Part shown: positions 14,400 to 22,590 of the stretch, piece after piece
Layout of the letters: every line of letters begins with the position of its first letter
Numbering within the stretch: the first letter of the stretch is position 1
NCBI GenBank assembly: GCA_937988695.1
Contig: CALKHM010000287.1
Coordinates: 1-30,671, forward strand
Reading direction: 5' to 3'
DNA: 30,671 nt
From: an uncultured Microbacterium sp.
GTDB lineage: Bacteria; Actinomycetota; Actinomycetes; Actinomycetales; Microbacteriaceae
Notes under the pieces: generated by a model
The model's input: only the letters and a program-made list of their open reading frames with translations
Databases searched by the model: none
Told to the model about the DNA's origin: nothing
Position numbers and translations under genes: made by a program

Positions 14400-15779
14400 G
14401 TGACAACCGACGCCCCGCCCGATGGACCGGCGGAGTCGTCGACGACCGCGGCGCCACAGGCGCTGGGGTGGTGGGATGCCGCGTCACTGACGGCACCGCC
14501 GGGGGCGGTGTCGTTCGATGTGACCTCGACGGCCAAGCCCGCCGTCGCCTACCTGCTCGCCGAACGCCCGCACCGCTCGCCGCTGCGCCCGGGCGTGCTC
14601 GTGCCGCTGGGACTGGTGGTGCTGGTGATCGTGGCGTATTGCACCGCGATGGCGGTGTGGCCGCTGAGCGCGGTGGCCCCGCAGGTCTCGACGGCGCAGG
14701 TGCAGCCGGTGACCGCGCAGACGGCATCCTTCACCTGGCCGAAGAAGGGAGCCGCTGCCGCCGCCGTCGAGGGATTCGGCGATCCGGTGGCATCGACGGC
14801 GGATCAGAGCACGATCGCGAGCATCACGAAGGTCGTCACCGCGCTGCTGGTGCTGGACAAGAGCCCGGTCACCGCCCAGGCGCAGGGTCCCGAGTTCCAT
14901 TTCAGCTACCGCGACACCCTCGACTACTGGAGCTACCTGCACCGCGGTGAGTCGGCGCTGGATGTCCCCGCCGGCGGCGCGCTCACCGAGTACCAGATGC
15001 TCGAGGGCATGCTCATGGGCTCAGCCAACAACTACGCCGCCCGGCTCGCCTCGAACTGGTGGCCGTCCAGCGCATCGTTCGCGAGCGCAGCCGGCCAATG
15101 GCTCAGTGCGCGCGGCATCTCCGGCATCACGATCGCCGACCCCACCGGGATCGACCACGGCAACACGGCCACGCCCGCAGCGCTCATCGCCGTCGGGCAG
15201 CTGGCGATGAAAGACCCGGCCATCGCGGCGATCGTGAAGCAGAAGAAGATCACGCTGCCCGGTGCCGGCGAGGTGGAGAACACCAACGAGCTGCTCAGCG
15301 ACGCGGGCGTCACCGGCTTGAAAACCGGCACGCTGGAGGGGTACAACCTGCTCGCGGTCAAGAACGTGACGATCGAGGGGACGGCCGTGCAGCTCTACTC
15401 CGCGGTGCTCAACCAGCCCGACTCGAAGACCCGCTGGTCGGCGTCGCGCAGCCTTCTTGCAGAGCTCGAGAAGCAGTTGAACGCGGCGCCGTCGGTGCCG
15501 GCGGGCACGACCGTGGGCACCGTGCACACGCGCTGGGGCCAGACCGTGCCGGTCGTCACCGACGCCGACGCCGCCGTCGTGCTGTGGAACGGCGCCACCG
15601 CGAAGGTGACCGCCGACGTGAAGCTCGGCGACTGGGCGAAGGATGCCAAGGCCGGGACGCTCACGACGACGGGGCCGCTGAACACGACGACCGTGACCGC
15701 GACGCTGTCGGCAGAGGTCGTCGGCCCCGACTTCTGGTGGCGCGTCACGCACCCGCTCGACCTGCTCGGGATCGGCTGA
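14400..15779 (+). CDS. D-alanyl-D-alanine carboxypeptidase-like protein (S11)
   Basis: The 459-aa product has a cytoplasmic N-terminal region of about 60 residues rich in Ala/Pro/Thr, one membrane span (VPLGLVVLVIVAYCTAMAVW, about 63-85), then an extracytoplasmic domain. It has the three penicillin-binding motifs: SITK (S141, K144), SAN (208-210) and KTG (308-310), in S11 order and spacing. After the catalytic domain a C-terminal region of about 110 residues (from TVHTRWGQ) resembles the PBP5-type C-terminal domain. It trims D-Ala from peptidoglycan stem peptides at the outer membrane face. The long N-terminal cytoplasmic tail is common in Microbacteriaceae. GTG 14400 is supported by the -10 box six bases upstream; the frame extends further but has no matching sequence. 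Confidence 0.9.
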   Translation: MTTDAPPDGPAESSTTAAPQALGWWDAASLTAPPGAVSFDVTSTAKPAVAYLLAERPHRSPLRPGVLVPLGLVVLVIVAYCTAMAVWPLSAVAPQVSTAQVQPVTAQTASFTWPKKGAAAAAVEGFGDPVASTADQSTIASITKVVTALLVLDKSPVTAQAQGPEFHFSYRDTLDYWSYLHRGESALDVPAGGALTEYQMLEGMLMGSANNYAARLASNWWPSSASFASAAGQWLSARGISGITIADPTGIDHGNTATPAALIAVGQLAMKDPAIAAIVKQKKITLPGAGEVENTNELLSDAGVTGLKTGTLEGYNLLAVKNVTIEGTAVQLYSAVLNQPDSKTRWSASRSLLAELEKQLNAAPSVPAGTTVGTVHTRWGQTVPVVTDADAAVVLWNGATAKVTADVKLGDWAKDAKAGTLTTTGPLNTTTVTATLSAEVVGPDFWWRVTHPLDLLGIG

Positions 15780-15782
15780 CCA

Positions 15783-16712
15783 CTACGAGGGGGCGGAGCC
15801 GCTGGGCATGAGGCCCGCCCGCGTCAGCGCCTCGTTCAGCAGCCGCGCGTCGCCGCCGGTGAGCTCTCGCACCCGGTCGGCGAGGTAGGCGAACTCGGTG
15901 TCGCGAGTGGCCAACACGTGCGGGGCGAGGGTGAGCCGGCCGAGTTCGCCGCGCAGCTGCGCGGCCCAGTATCCGGTCCCGACGGGCAGCGGCATCCTGG
16001 TGAAGATGACGCGCAGCGGTGTCGGAGTGACCGTGACGCCGCGACGGTGCAGCGCGCGGAATCCGTCGCGCACCGACAACACCATCGCCCGTGCACGCGC
16101 ACGCTCACGGCCGACCGCCTCGACGCTGCCCGCGGCGAGCACCGCAGCTCCCACCCCAGCGATGAACACCGCGTGCGTGGCGAGCCATGACCGCGCATCC
16201 CCGACGACATCGACGGCGAACCCCGCGCCGCGCAGGTCCGCCGCGACGTGCTCTTCGCGCCCGCCCGAGCGCCCGAGCATCGTCGCCTGCTGGGCGACGT
16301 CATGGAAGCGCACACCGTCCGGCGTGCGCACGCCTCCCACGCCGGGGAAACCCACGACCGTCCGCTCCGCCCCGATCCGCGAGACGAGCGCATCGACCTC
16401 ACCGGCGAGATTCGCGAGCGTCACCACCACCCGCGCATCGACCGCCGCGAGCGACGGCAGCGCGGCCGCCGCCTGGTCGCCGCGCACGGCGAGGTATGCC
16501 ACATCCACCGGCGGGATCTCGTCGGCCTCGCCGACGACGGTCACGGGCGGGGTCGCCGTATGGCGCCCGTCCGACAGTCGCATCCCGTGCTCGCGCAGGT
16601 GTGCGAGGGCCGATCCGCGCGCGAGCATCCAGGTCGGGTGCCCGGCGCCGGCGAGTCGTCCGGCATAGACCTGCCCGATCACCCCGGCACCCAGCACGGC
16701 GATTCTGGTCAC
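15783..16712 (-). CDS. Ketopantoate reductase family protein (ApbA/PanE-like)
   Basis: The 309-aa product starts with the dinucleotide motif GAGVIGQVYAGRLAGAGH and has the family's N-terminal Rossmann domain, then GERxxVVGFPGVGG and a helical C-terminal domain. Length and order fit ketopantoate reductase (2-dehydropantoate to pantoate, NADPH), but sequence away from the N-terminus is divergent, and the expected catalytic Lys/Glu cannot be placed with confidence, so another ketoacid reductase is possible. The start is GTG 16712. TAGGGT at 16719-16724 on this strand lies six bases before it, suggesting a leaderless mRNA. The stop faces the S11 gene stop 3 bp away. Confidence 0.8.
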   Translation of the reverse strand: MTRIAVLGAGVIGQVYAGRLAGAGHPTWMLARGSALAHLREHGMRLSDGRHTATPPVTVVGEADEIPPVDVAYLAVRGDQAAAALPSLAAVDARVVVTLANLAGEVDALVSRIGAERTVVGFPGVGGVRTPDGVRFHDVAQQATMLGRSGGREEHVAADLRGAGFAVDVVGDARSWLATHAVFIAGVGAAVLAAGSVEAVGRERARARAMVLSVRDGFRALHRRGVTVTPTPLRVIFTRMPLPVGTGYWAAQLRGELGRLTLAPHVLATRDTEFAYLADRVRELTGGDARLLNEALTRAGLMPSGSAPS

Positions 16713-16718
16713 GGGCTC

Positions 16719-16724
16719 ACCCTA
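16719..16724 (-). promoter_or_regulatory. -10 box of the ketopantoate-reductase-like gene
   Basis: Minus-strand TAGGGT, then six bases, then GTG 16712. Same leaderless geometry as at the S11 gene. Confidence 0.5.
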
Positions 16725-16743
16725 CGCGTGGCGATGCCCGGGT

Positions 16744-17145
16744 TCATCCGACCGTGGCGGCGGGGATCATCGTCAGCACGGATTCAAGTCCTGCGAAGTC
16801 CTTCACATTGTGCGTGATGACCGCGGCATCGCGGGAGTGCGCGACGGCGGCGATGAGGATGTCGGCCACACGCCCTCGGGGCGAACGGCCGCGGGCGAGC
16901 AGAAGCTCGGTCAGGATGCCGTAGCTGAACGCCGCACGGTCGTCGAACGGGATGCCACCACCGAACTGCTGCTCGATGTCCCTCAGCCGCAGCGAGCGCA
17001 TCGCACGTTGGTCGGCGTCGCGCGCCGCCGCGACACCGAACCGGAGTTCGGCGTAGGAGATCGACGCGATCGCGAACGCATCGACCCCGGGATACGCGCC
17101 GAAGTCGTCGTCGACCAGCACGTTGGTGTCCAGCACGGCCCTCAT
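16744..17145 (-). CDS. PIN domain toxin (VapC type)
   Basis: The 133-aa product carries the PIN-domain acidic residues in order: D6 in VLDTNVLV, E33 in ISYAELRFG, D95 in RVADILIAAVA and D116 in THNVKDF. These would coordinate metal in a ribonuclease active site. It is likely a VapC-like toxin that cleaves RNA, with tRNA as the most common target. The ATG overlaps the antitoxin stop by 4 bp, giving translational coupling. The length and the LDTNVLV start are typical. Target RNA unknown. Confidence 0.92.
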   Translation of the reverse strand: MRAVLDTNVLVDDDFGAYPGVDAFAIASISYAELRFGVAAARDADQRAMRSLRLRDIEQQFGGGIPFDDRAAFSYGILTELLLARGRSPRGRVADILIAAVAHSRDAAVITHNVKDFAGLESVLTMIPAATVG

Positions 17146-17414
17146 CGTTCAAACGGGTCGGACATGTCGGACTCCTCGCGCTGCTCGCGCACCTCACCGG
17201 CCCAGGCAGGATCCACCCGATGACGGAATGCCCGCTGTGCTCGATCGTGGCTCACCCAGAGCTGTGGGTCGACCGGAGAGATGCGCGCAACCGGTGTACC
17301 CCGGTCGGTGAGGACGTATTCCTCGCCCTCGCGGACGTTCCGGATCATCTCGGTGGGGTTCTGCCGAAGCTGGCCGATGGTGATCTGCGGCTCCGGCCGT
17401 GCTGTCGCCTCCAT
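17142..17414 (-). CDS. Phd/YefM-type antitoxin
   Basis: The 90-aa product has ITIGQLRQNPTEMIRNVREG, the Phd/YefM pattern of a short helix-strand-helix DNA-binding unit, then VLTDRGTPVARISPV, the conserved beta hairpin. The C-terminus is charged (EVREQREESDMSDPFER) and presumably wraps the toxin. It neutralises the PIN toxin and represses its own operon through a palindrome just upstream. ATG 17414 has TAGACT six bases ahead and no Shine-Dalgarno, so the transcript appears leaderless. Confidence 0.9.
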   Translation of the reverse strand: MEATARPEPQITIGQLRQNPTEMIRNVREGEEYVLTDRGTPVARISPVDPQLWVSHDRAQRAFRHRVDPAWAGEVREQREESDMSDPFER

Positions 17415-17420
17415 GCGAAC

Positions 17421-17450
17421 AGTCTAGGAGAAAAGTAGACAATTATCTAC
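17421..17450 (-). promoter_or_regulatory. Promoter and operator of the antitoxin-toxin operon
   Basis: Minus-strand TAGACT (17421-17426) is a -10 box six bases before the ATG. Upstream, GTAGATAATTGTCTAC (17435-17450) is a nearly perfect 16-bp palindrome (arms GTAGA/TCTAC around AATT) overlapping the -35 position. It is AT-rich within a GC-rich genome and is the obvious site for antitoxin autoregulation. Confidence 0.65.
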
Positions 17451-17454
17451 GATA

Positions 17455-18372
17455 CTACGCGAACCGCACGGCGCGGTTCAGTCGTGTGCGCACGTCGAAG
17501 ATCTCGTTGCCGCCGATCTCGTGCGTGCCCGGGATCCCCTGGCGCAGCACGTTGGCCAGCGCGCTGCGGGCCACCAGCGCCGTGCGCATCCCGCGCACCT
17601 TGCCGAGCTGCTCGACCGGCGCCGCCACGTCGTCGTCGGGCAGCACCACGATCGCGCCTCCGAACCGCACGCGCGCCTCGCGGGCGATCGTGCGGATGCC
17701 GGCGATCAGGTCTGCGATCGGAGCACCCGCCACGGCGTCCCCGACCAGCTCGCCGCGGCGCACCCGCACCGGCCCTCCGAGATCCTCCGACAGCAGGCCA
17801 TACAGCCCGCTGGGGGCGAGCACGACGTGATCGACCTTCTCGTCGGGATGCCGTCCGGCAGCCACGTCGTGCCAGACGGTGTACCCCATCCCGAGATCGC
17901 CGACGATGCGTGCGGTGGCCTCCTCGGCGAGCGCGTCGGCCAGCAGCCGGCGGATCTCGATCGGCGCCGAGCGCACGAGTGCGGGATCGTACGGGTCGGG
18001 CAGCTCTGCGCCACGCCCTGCCCACTCGCGGATCAACGCCAGGAACTGCTCGCGGCGACGCCCGCCGGGCTGCCCGGTCGAGCGGGCACGCGGCCGGGTG
18101 TCGGTGCGGGCTGCCGGCGCACGCCAGTCGTTCCCCCGCGGTGCGGGATCCTGCCCGAACCCGTGTCCGCGATCGTAGGCGGCACGGGCATCGGGCGTTC
18201 CGACGAGGTCCCACGCACGTTGCACCTGGATGAACTGGGCCGCATCTCCCCCGGTGTCGGGGTGGGTCTGCCGCAGCCGCAGCCGGTATGCGCGGCGCAG
18301 CGCCTCGTCGGTGACGGTGACCTCGACGCCGAGCACCTCGTATGCGGAGGCGGAGAGGGGGCTGTCGAACAC
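17455..18372 (-). CDS. J-domain protein with NERD-like C-terminal region
   Basis: The 305-aa product begins with a J domain (residues about 8-70): YEVLGVEVTVTDEALRRAYR followed by the catalytic HPD at 37-39, so it should stimulate a DnaK-type ATPase. A linker of about 60 residues rich in Arg and Pro follows. Residues about 140-300 contain VDHVVLAPSGLYGLLSEDL, which resembles the core of the NERD nuclease-related domain (D-H-V-V-L-x-P-S-G-L/V), but the later NERD Lys motif is not evident, so catalytic activity is doubtful. No zinc-finger or G/F-rich segment, so it is not DnaJ itself. GTG 18372 lies 1 bp from the HIBCH-like gene's stop, implying co-transcription. Confidence 0.82.
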   Translation of the reverse strand: MFDSPLSASAYEVLGVEVTVTDEALRRAYRLRLRQTHPDTGGDAAQFIQVQRAWDLVGTPDARAAYDRGHGFGQDPAPRGNDWRAPAARTDTRPRARSTGQPGGRRREQFLALIREWAGRGAELPDPYDPALVRSAPIEIRRLLADALAEEATARIVGDLGMGYTVWHDVAAGRHPDEKVDHVVLAPSGLYGLLSEDLGGPVRVRRGELVGDAVAGAPIADLIAGIRTIAREARVRFGGAIVVLPDDDVAAPVEQLGKVRGMRTALVARSALANVLRQGIPGTHEIGGNEIFDVRTRLNRAVRFA

Positions 18373-18373
18373 G

Positions 18374-19435
18374 TCAGTCCCACAGCGGCGCGGCCGGCGT
18401 GTAGGCGAACGCCTCCGCGATCGTCTCGGCCGTCACCGCGTCCAGACGGGCCGGCTCCCAGCGCGGGTTCCGGTCCTTGTCGACCAGCTGCGCGCGGATG
18501 CCCTCGACGAGATCGGGCTGCGTGTGCCCGAACCACATCACCAGGCCGTATTCCTGTGCCAGGTCCGCACGCAGGTCGGGCAGCCTACGGGCGCGGCGCA
18601 CCGCCTCGAACGTGACCGCCATGCCGGTGGGCGCGAGCTCCGACATGGCGTGCGCGGCAACGGATGCCGCCGGCTCCGGGTGCGCGCGCAGCCGCTCGGC
18701 CACCTCGGCGACGGTGTCCGCCGAGAACGTCTGGTCCACCCAGGCCTGCGCCGTCTGCAGTGCCGAGACGCCCGTCTCCCGCGCGAGCCCGCGCACGATC
18801 GCGTCCGGGTCGCCGCCGGCGGCCAGAGCCGTGCGCAGCGCGTCGAGACTCTCGGCGGGGACGAGGTGATCAGCGAAACCCGCGAAGATCGCGTCCGCGG
18901 CATCCATCGTCGTCCCGGTGACCCCGAGGTACTCGCCCAGATGCCCGGGAGCGCGACCGAGCAGCCAGGTGCCGCCGACGTCGGGCGTGAACCCGATACG
19001 GGTCTCCGGCATCGCCAGCACCGACCGCTCCGTCACCACGCGGATCGCCGCATGCGAGGCCAGCCCGATGCCGCCGCCCATCGTGATGCCGTCGGCCAGC
19101 GCGACGACGGGCTTGGGGAACTCGGCGATCCGCGCGTTCAGCGCATACTCGGCACGGAAGAACACGGCGGTGTCGTCGGGACGCCCTGCCTTGATCTGGT
19201 CATAGAGGCTGCGCACGTCGCCACCCGCGCACAGTCCGCGGCCGCCGGCGCCGTCGAGCACCACGACCTCGACCGCGGGATCGGCCTGCCAGGCATCCAG
19301 AGCCGCGTCGATGAGGCCGATCATCTGCAGGTCGAGAGCGTTGATCGAGCGCGGACGGTTCAGGGTGAGCCGGCCCATGACGCCGTCGGTGCGGGCAAGG
19401 ACAGTGGGCTCGGCGGGCACGGACGACTCTGACAC
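18374..19435 (-). CDS. 3-hydroxyisobutyryl-CoA hydrolase-like crotonase
   Basis: The 353-aa product has crotonase motifs: LCAGGDVRSLY (residues 68-79), GITMGGGIGLASHAAIRVVTE (116-136), AMPETRIGFTPDVGGTW (141-157). E144 and D152 match the catalytic Glu/Asp of HIBCH, which distinguishes it from ordinary enoyl-CoA hydratases (about 260 aa); the length is also right. The enzyme hydrolyses 3-hydroxyisobutyryl-CoA in valine degradation, though many bacterial homologues have unclear substrates. GTG 19435 is chosen; minus-strand TAATCT at 19443-19448 lies 7 bp before it (leaderless). The long open frame further upstream is the antisense of the ABC gene and is not coding. Confidence 0.87.
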   Translation of the reverse strand: MSESSVPAEPTVLARTDGVMGRLTLNRPRSINALDLQMIGLIDAALDAWQADPAVEVVVLDGAGGRGLCAGGDVRSLYDQIKAGRPDDTAVFFRAEYALNARIAEFPKPVVALADGITMGGGIGLASHAAIRVVTERSVLAMPETRIGFTPDVGGTWLLGRAPGHLGEYLGVTGTTMDAADAIFAGFADHLVPAESLDALRTALAAGGDPDAIVRGLARETGVSALQTAQAWVDQTFSADTVAEVAERLRAHPEPAASVAAHAMSELAPTGMAVTFEAVRRARRLPDLRADLAQEYGLVMWFGHTQPDLVEGIRAQLVDKDRNPRWEPARLDAVTAETIAEAFAYTPAAPLWD

Positions 19436-19442
19436 GTCCGTC

Positions 19443-19448
19443 AGATTA
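19443..19448 (-). promoter_or_regulatory. -10 box of the HIBCH-like gene
   Basis: Minus-strand TAATCT, 7 bases before GTG 19435, with no Shine-Dalgarno. Confidence 0.5.
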
Positions 19449-19546
19449 CCGGGGCCGGCCGAACGGTTGCTGCGCGGGGGAGGACACCGGGGCGACTTTC
19501 CGCAAAGATAGGGGGGATCACTTCCCGCGACGATGAGAGGTTCGGC

Positions 19547-21184
19547 ATGCCCGAAGGCCAGGTGCTCGAGTTCGCTGGGCTGTCCAAACGCTTCGGATCG
19601 GTGCTCGCCGTCGACAACCTGACCGCACGGGTGGAGCCGGGCGCTGTCACCGGCTTCCTCGGCCCCAACGGAGCGGGCAAGACCACCACGCTGCGGATGC
19701 TGCTGGGGCTCGTGCGGCCGAGCGCCGGGCAGGTCACGATCGGCGGCGTGCCGTATGCGAAGCTCGCGCACCCGTTGCAGACGGTGGGCGCGGTGCTGGA
19801 GGCATCCAGCTTCCACCCCGGCCGCTCGGCCGCGAACCATCTGCGGATCCTCGCTCGGGCAGCCCGGCTGCCCGACGCTGCCGTCGATCAGGCACTGGGC
19901 ACGGTCGGGCTGGCAGACGTCGCCGGCCGTCGGGTCGGCGGCTACTCGCTGGGCATGCGCCAGCGGCTGGGCCTTGCGGCCGCCCTCCTGGGCGACCCGG
20001 GAGTGTTGGTGCTCGACGAGCCGGTCAACGGCCTCGACCCCGAGGGCATCACCTGGATGCGCGGCCTGCTGCAGGAGCTCGCGCGTCAGGGCCGCACCGT
20101 GCTGATGTCGTCGCACCTGCTGGCCGAGGTGCAGCAGACCGTCGATCGGCTGATGATCATCTCCGCCGGGCGCCTGGTGTTCCAGGGCGGGCTGGAGGAT
20201 CTGACCGATCCCAACGAGTATGCGACGGTCGTCGACGCGCCCGATCGAGCGGCCCTGACCGCCGCGCTGGACACCGCCGGTGTGCCGTTCGAGGTGCTGC
20301 GCTCGGGGCTTGTCATCCGCAATCCCGACGTCGCCGCGATCGGCCGGGTCGCGGCGGACGCCGGCATCGCGCTGTCGCTGCTGCAGCGGCGCGGCCCCGC
20401 GCTCGAAGACGTCTTCTTCGAGCTCGTCAACGGCCTGCGGGTGCACTCGTCGGCGCAGGATCCGGCCATCGTCGACGCGGATGCCGCCGCGGGCGGGGCC
20501 GACACCCAGATGACGGCGAGCGCGGCCGAGAGCGCGGATGCCCCGACTCCGGCGAGCACCGCCGACCCGGCCGCCGAGGTCGACGACCACGCCGGGGCGG
20601 TCGCCGCCCCGGCCGCCGCGACGGAGCCCGCAGCTGACGAGACAGCGGACGCCACCGGGATCGACGACGCCGCCGAGGCGGTGGATGTCGTGCCGGCGGC
20701 ACTGGAGCAGGAGCAGGTCACGACGGCAGCGCCGAGCACGTCGACGGTGTATGCCGTCGCCTCGACCGGCGTGATCGATGTCATCCCGCCCCAGGAGGAC
20801 GTTCCCGCCGAGCCGGAACCGACGCCGGAGGTGGGGCAGGCCCCGCACGCCGAGCCGACGCCGGAGCCCGAACAAACGCTGACACTGCACGCCGAGCCGG
20901 CGCCGGAGCCCGAACAAACGCTGACACCGGACGCCGCGCGGGAGCTGGCGCCGGAGCCCGAGCCCGAGCCCGAACCGGCCGCCGCGACCGAGCCCACCGG
21001 CGACCGCGACGAGGTCGTCGCCGGCGAGCCCGACGCGCTTCCGCCTGACGACTGGCGCCAGGAGGAGGAGAAGACGCAGTCGGACCTCGACGCCGACGCG
21101 TTCTTCCACTCCTTCGACGAGACCGCCGGCCCGGCGGCATCCGATACCGACGCACCGAGCGAGAACGGAGGCGACCAGCGATGA
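19547..21184 (+). CDS. ABC transporter ATP-binding protein with long disordered tail
   Basis: Residues 1-300 form a complete ABC ATPase: Walker A GPNGAGKTT (39-47), signature YSLGMRQRLG, Walker B VLVLDEPVNGLD, then the H-loop LMSSHLLAEVQQ. This domain resembles DrrA/NatA-type exporters. After about residue 310 follows about 235 residues rich in Ala, Pro, Glu, Asp and Thr, including two 14-residue units (HAEP(T/A)PEPEQTLTL/P), with the last 40 residues less repetitive. Such a tail is unusual for this family and is predicted to be disordered and acidic. The start ATG 19547 has GAGAGG at 19533-19538. The stop overlaps the permease start by 4 bp. Exported substrate unknown. Confidence 0.9.
   Translation: MPEGQVLEFAGLSKRFGSVLAVDNLTARVEPGAVTGFLGPNGAGKTTTLRMLLGLVRPSAGQVTIGGVPYAKLAHPLQTVGAVLEASSFHPGRSAANHLRILARAARLPDAAVDQALGTVGLADVAGRRVGGYSLGMRQRLGLAAALLGDPGVLVLDEPVNGLDPEGITWMRGLLQELARQGRTVLMSSHLLAEVQQTVDRLMIISAGRLVFQGGLEDLTDPNEYATVVDAPDRAALTAALDTAGVPFEVLRSGLVIRNPDVAAIGRVAADAGIALSLLQRRGPALEDVFFELVNGLRVHSSAQDPAIVDADAAAGGADTQMTASAAESADAPTPASTADPAAEVDDHAGAVAAPAAATEPAADETADATGIDDAAEAVDVVPAALEQEQVTTAAPSTSTVYAVASTGVIDVIPPQEDVPAEPEPTPEVGQAPHAEPTPEPEQTLTLHAEPAPEPEQTLTPDAARELAPEPEPEPEPAAATEPTGDRDEVVAGEPDALPPDDWRQEEEKTQSDLDADAFFHSFDETAGPAASDTDAPSENGGDQR
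20846..20929 (+). repeat. 42-bp in-frame tandem duplication
   Basis: Two units of 42 bp (20846-20887 and 20888-20929) encode HAEPTPEPEQTLTL and HAEPAPEPEQTLTP in the tail of the ABC ATPase. A few substitutions separate them. Confidence 0.85.
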
Positions 21185-22008
21185 GCCTTTCGGCAGCCGC
21201 CCGCTCGGAGAGCACGAAGCTGTTCAGCACGGCGATGTGGTGGATCCTCGCGATCGTGCTCATCGGGTACATCGGGTTCACCTCCGCGGGGCTCGGCTTC
21301 GTGTTCAGCGCATCGGCCGCCGGCGACCTGCCCGGCCGTGCGCAGGGCGCGGCTCTTCCGGGCGGCGACACGCCCGCGCTGCTGTACAGCCTGGCCACCT
21401 CGGTCGGATACGTGTTCCCGCTGCTGATCGGCACGCTCATGGTCACGGCGGAGTTCCGCCACCGCACGCTGACCCCCACCTTCCTGGCCACGCCACGGCG
21501 CGGTCTCGTGCTGTGGGCGAAGTCGCTGGTCGCCGTCGCGATCGGCGTCGTCTACGCCGTGCTCGCGCTCATCGCGTCGGTGGGGCCGGCGGCCGGCTTC
21601 CTGACCGGGTTCGGCCAGCCCACGGGCCTGGGCGCATCGAGTACCTGGGCCATGCTCGGGCGCGTCGTGATCGCGTTCGCGCTGTGGGCACTGCTCGGCA
21701 TCGGGGTCGGCGCACTCGTGCGCAACCAGGTGGCCGCCGTCGTCATCGTGCTGGCGTTCACGCAGTTCCTCGAGCCGATCGCGCGCGTGGCCGGCATGTT
21801 CGTCGAGGGGCTCGACCCGGTGCTGCGCTACCTGCCCGCCGCCGCCGGCGACGCGCTGGTGGGCACGAGCATCTACTCCGCGTCGATGGGCGGCACCGCC
21901 TCCTCCGATCAGCTGGTCTGGTGGGCCGGCGGCGCGGTGTTGCTTGCGTACGCGGTCGTCCTGATCGTGCTGGGACATCTGACCAGCTGGCGCCGCGACG
22001 TCGAGTAG
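21181..22008 (+). CDS. ABC transporter permease (ABC-2 type)
   Basis: The 275-aa product has six hydrophobic segments, with a large extracytoplasmic loop after the first (SAAGDLPGRAQGAALPGG...). The segment TLMVTAEFRHRTLTPTFLATPRR is the typical cytoplasmic elbow after the second span of ABC-2 exporters. The 4-bp overlap with the ATPase makes it the partner. The pair probably exports a hydrophobic small molecule or lipid; the substrate is not identifiable. The gene runs toward the PH-like gene and ends 34 bp from its stop. Confidence 0.9.
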   Translation: MSLSAAARSESTKLFSTAMWWILAIVLIGYIGFTSAGLGFVFSASAAGDLPGRAQGAALPGGDTPALLYSLATSVGYVFPLLIGTLMVTAEFRHRTLTPTFLATPRRGLVLWAKSLVAVAIGVVYAVLALIASVGPAAGFLTGFGQPTGLGASSTWAMLGRVVIAFALWALLGIGVGALVRNQVAAVVIVLAFTQFLEPIARVAGMFVEGLDPVLRYLPAAAGDALVGTSIYSASMGGTASSDQLVWWAGGAVLLAYAVVLIVLGHLTSWRRDVE

Positions 22009-22042
22009 CGCGATCCACCGCTCCTGCTGGACGTCGCCGGAG

Positions 22043-22483
22043 TCAGGCCGTCGCGGGCCGCGGTCCTGCCGCCCGCCGCTTGCGCGCAGGCTGCTTGGCG
22101 GCGATCTCGGCGACGTCGGCGAGATCGTCACCGGTGTCCATGCGCAGCGCCTTGACCAGCGCCAGCCCGTGGCGCGTCGTCACGATCACCCGCTGGAACT
22201 CGTCATGACCCTCCAGGTCGATCACGACGCTTGGGCGACGACGACGGATGACAGCGAAGTCCTTGCCGCCGGTCGACTTCCACGTGCCCATCGCGACCGC
22301 CGACGGCAGGTAGACGCCGGGATCGGGAACGCCGCGCAGCCACGTCCACGCGTCATCGGTCAGCTGCACCTTGACGATCTGGGAGCGTTCCATCATGACG
22401 TTCTGGCGACGCAGGGTCAACGCGTGCTCGGTGACCGACAGCACGACCTCGAGCTGTGTCGAGTCGAGCATGAGCGTCACCAT
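22043..22483 (-). CDS. Small PH-like conserved protein
   Basis: The 146-aa product has a beta-strand-rich core: VTLMLDSTQLEVVLSVTEHA, then IVKVQLTDDAWTWLRGVPDP, PSAVAMGTWKSTGGKDFAVI, and PSVVIDLEGHDEFQRVIVTT. The G(V/T)xLPxxxxxGT(W/F) pattern matches a widespread actinobacterial family of small uncharacterised proteins that look like bacterial PH domains. No signal or membrane segment. The C-terminus is basic (AKQPARKRRAAGPRPATA). ATG 22483 begins the conserved part. It is divergent from fbiC with a 107-bp shared spacer. Function unknown. Confidence 0.72.
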   Translation of the reverse strand: MVTLMLDSTQLEVVLSVTEHALTLRRQNVMMERSQIVKVQLTDDAWTWLRGVPDPGVYLPSAVAMGTWKSTGGKDFAVIRRRRPSVVIDLEGHDEFQRVIVTTRHGLALVKALRMDTGDDLADVAEIAAKQPARKRRAAGPRPATA

Positions 22484-22578
22484 GAGTTCCAGTGTGCCAG
22501 CGTTGCCGGGCAAGACGACCCTGATTTTGTTCACAGTGCGACAACGATCCACGCGACGCCCGTGGTGCCCACCGGTGA

Positions 22579-22584
22579 CAGACT
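22579..22584 (+). promoter_or_regulatory. -10 box of the F420 operon
   Basis: CAGACT stands six bases before the fbiC GTG at 22591, the same geometry as TAGACT at the antitoxin gene, suggesting a leaderless operon mRNA. Confidence 0.45.
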
Positions 22585-22590
22585 GGGACG

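Noticed and set aside
18374..21109. 911-aa reading frame joining HIBCH to the antisense of the ABC ATPase
   Set aside because: The first 550 residues are antisense to an unmistakable ABC gene. The conserved hydrolase begins at GTG 19435, which has its own -10 box.
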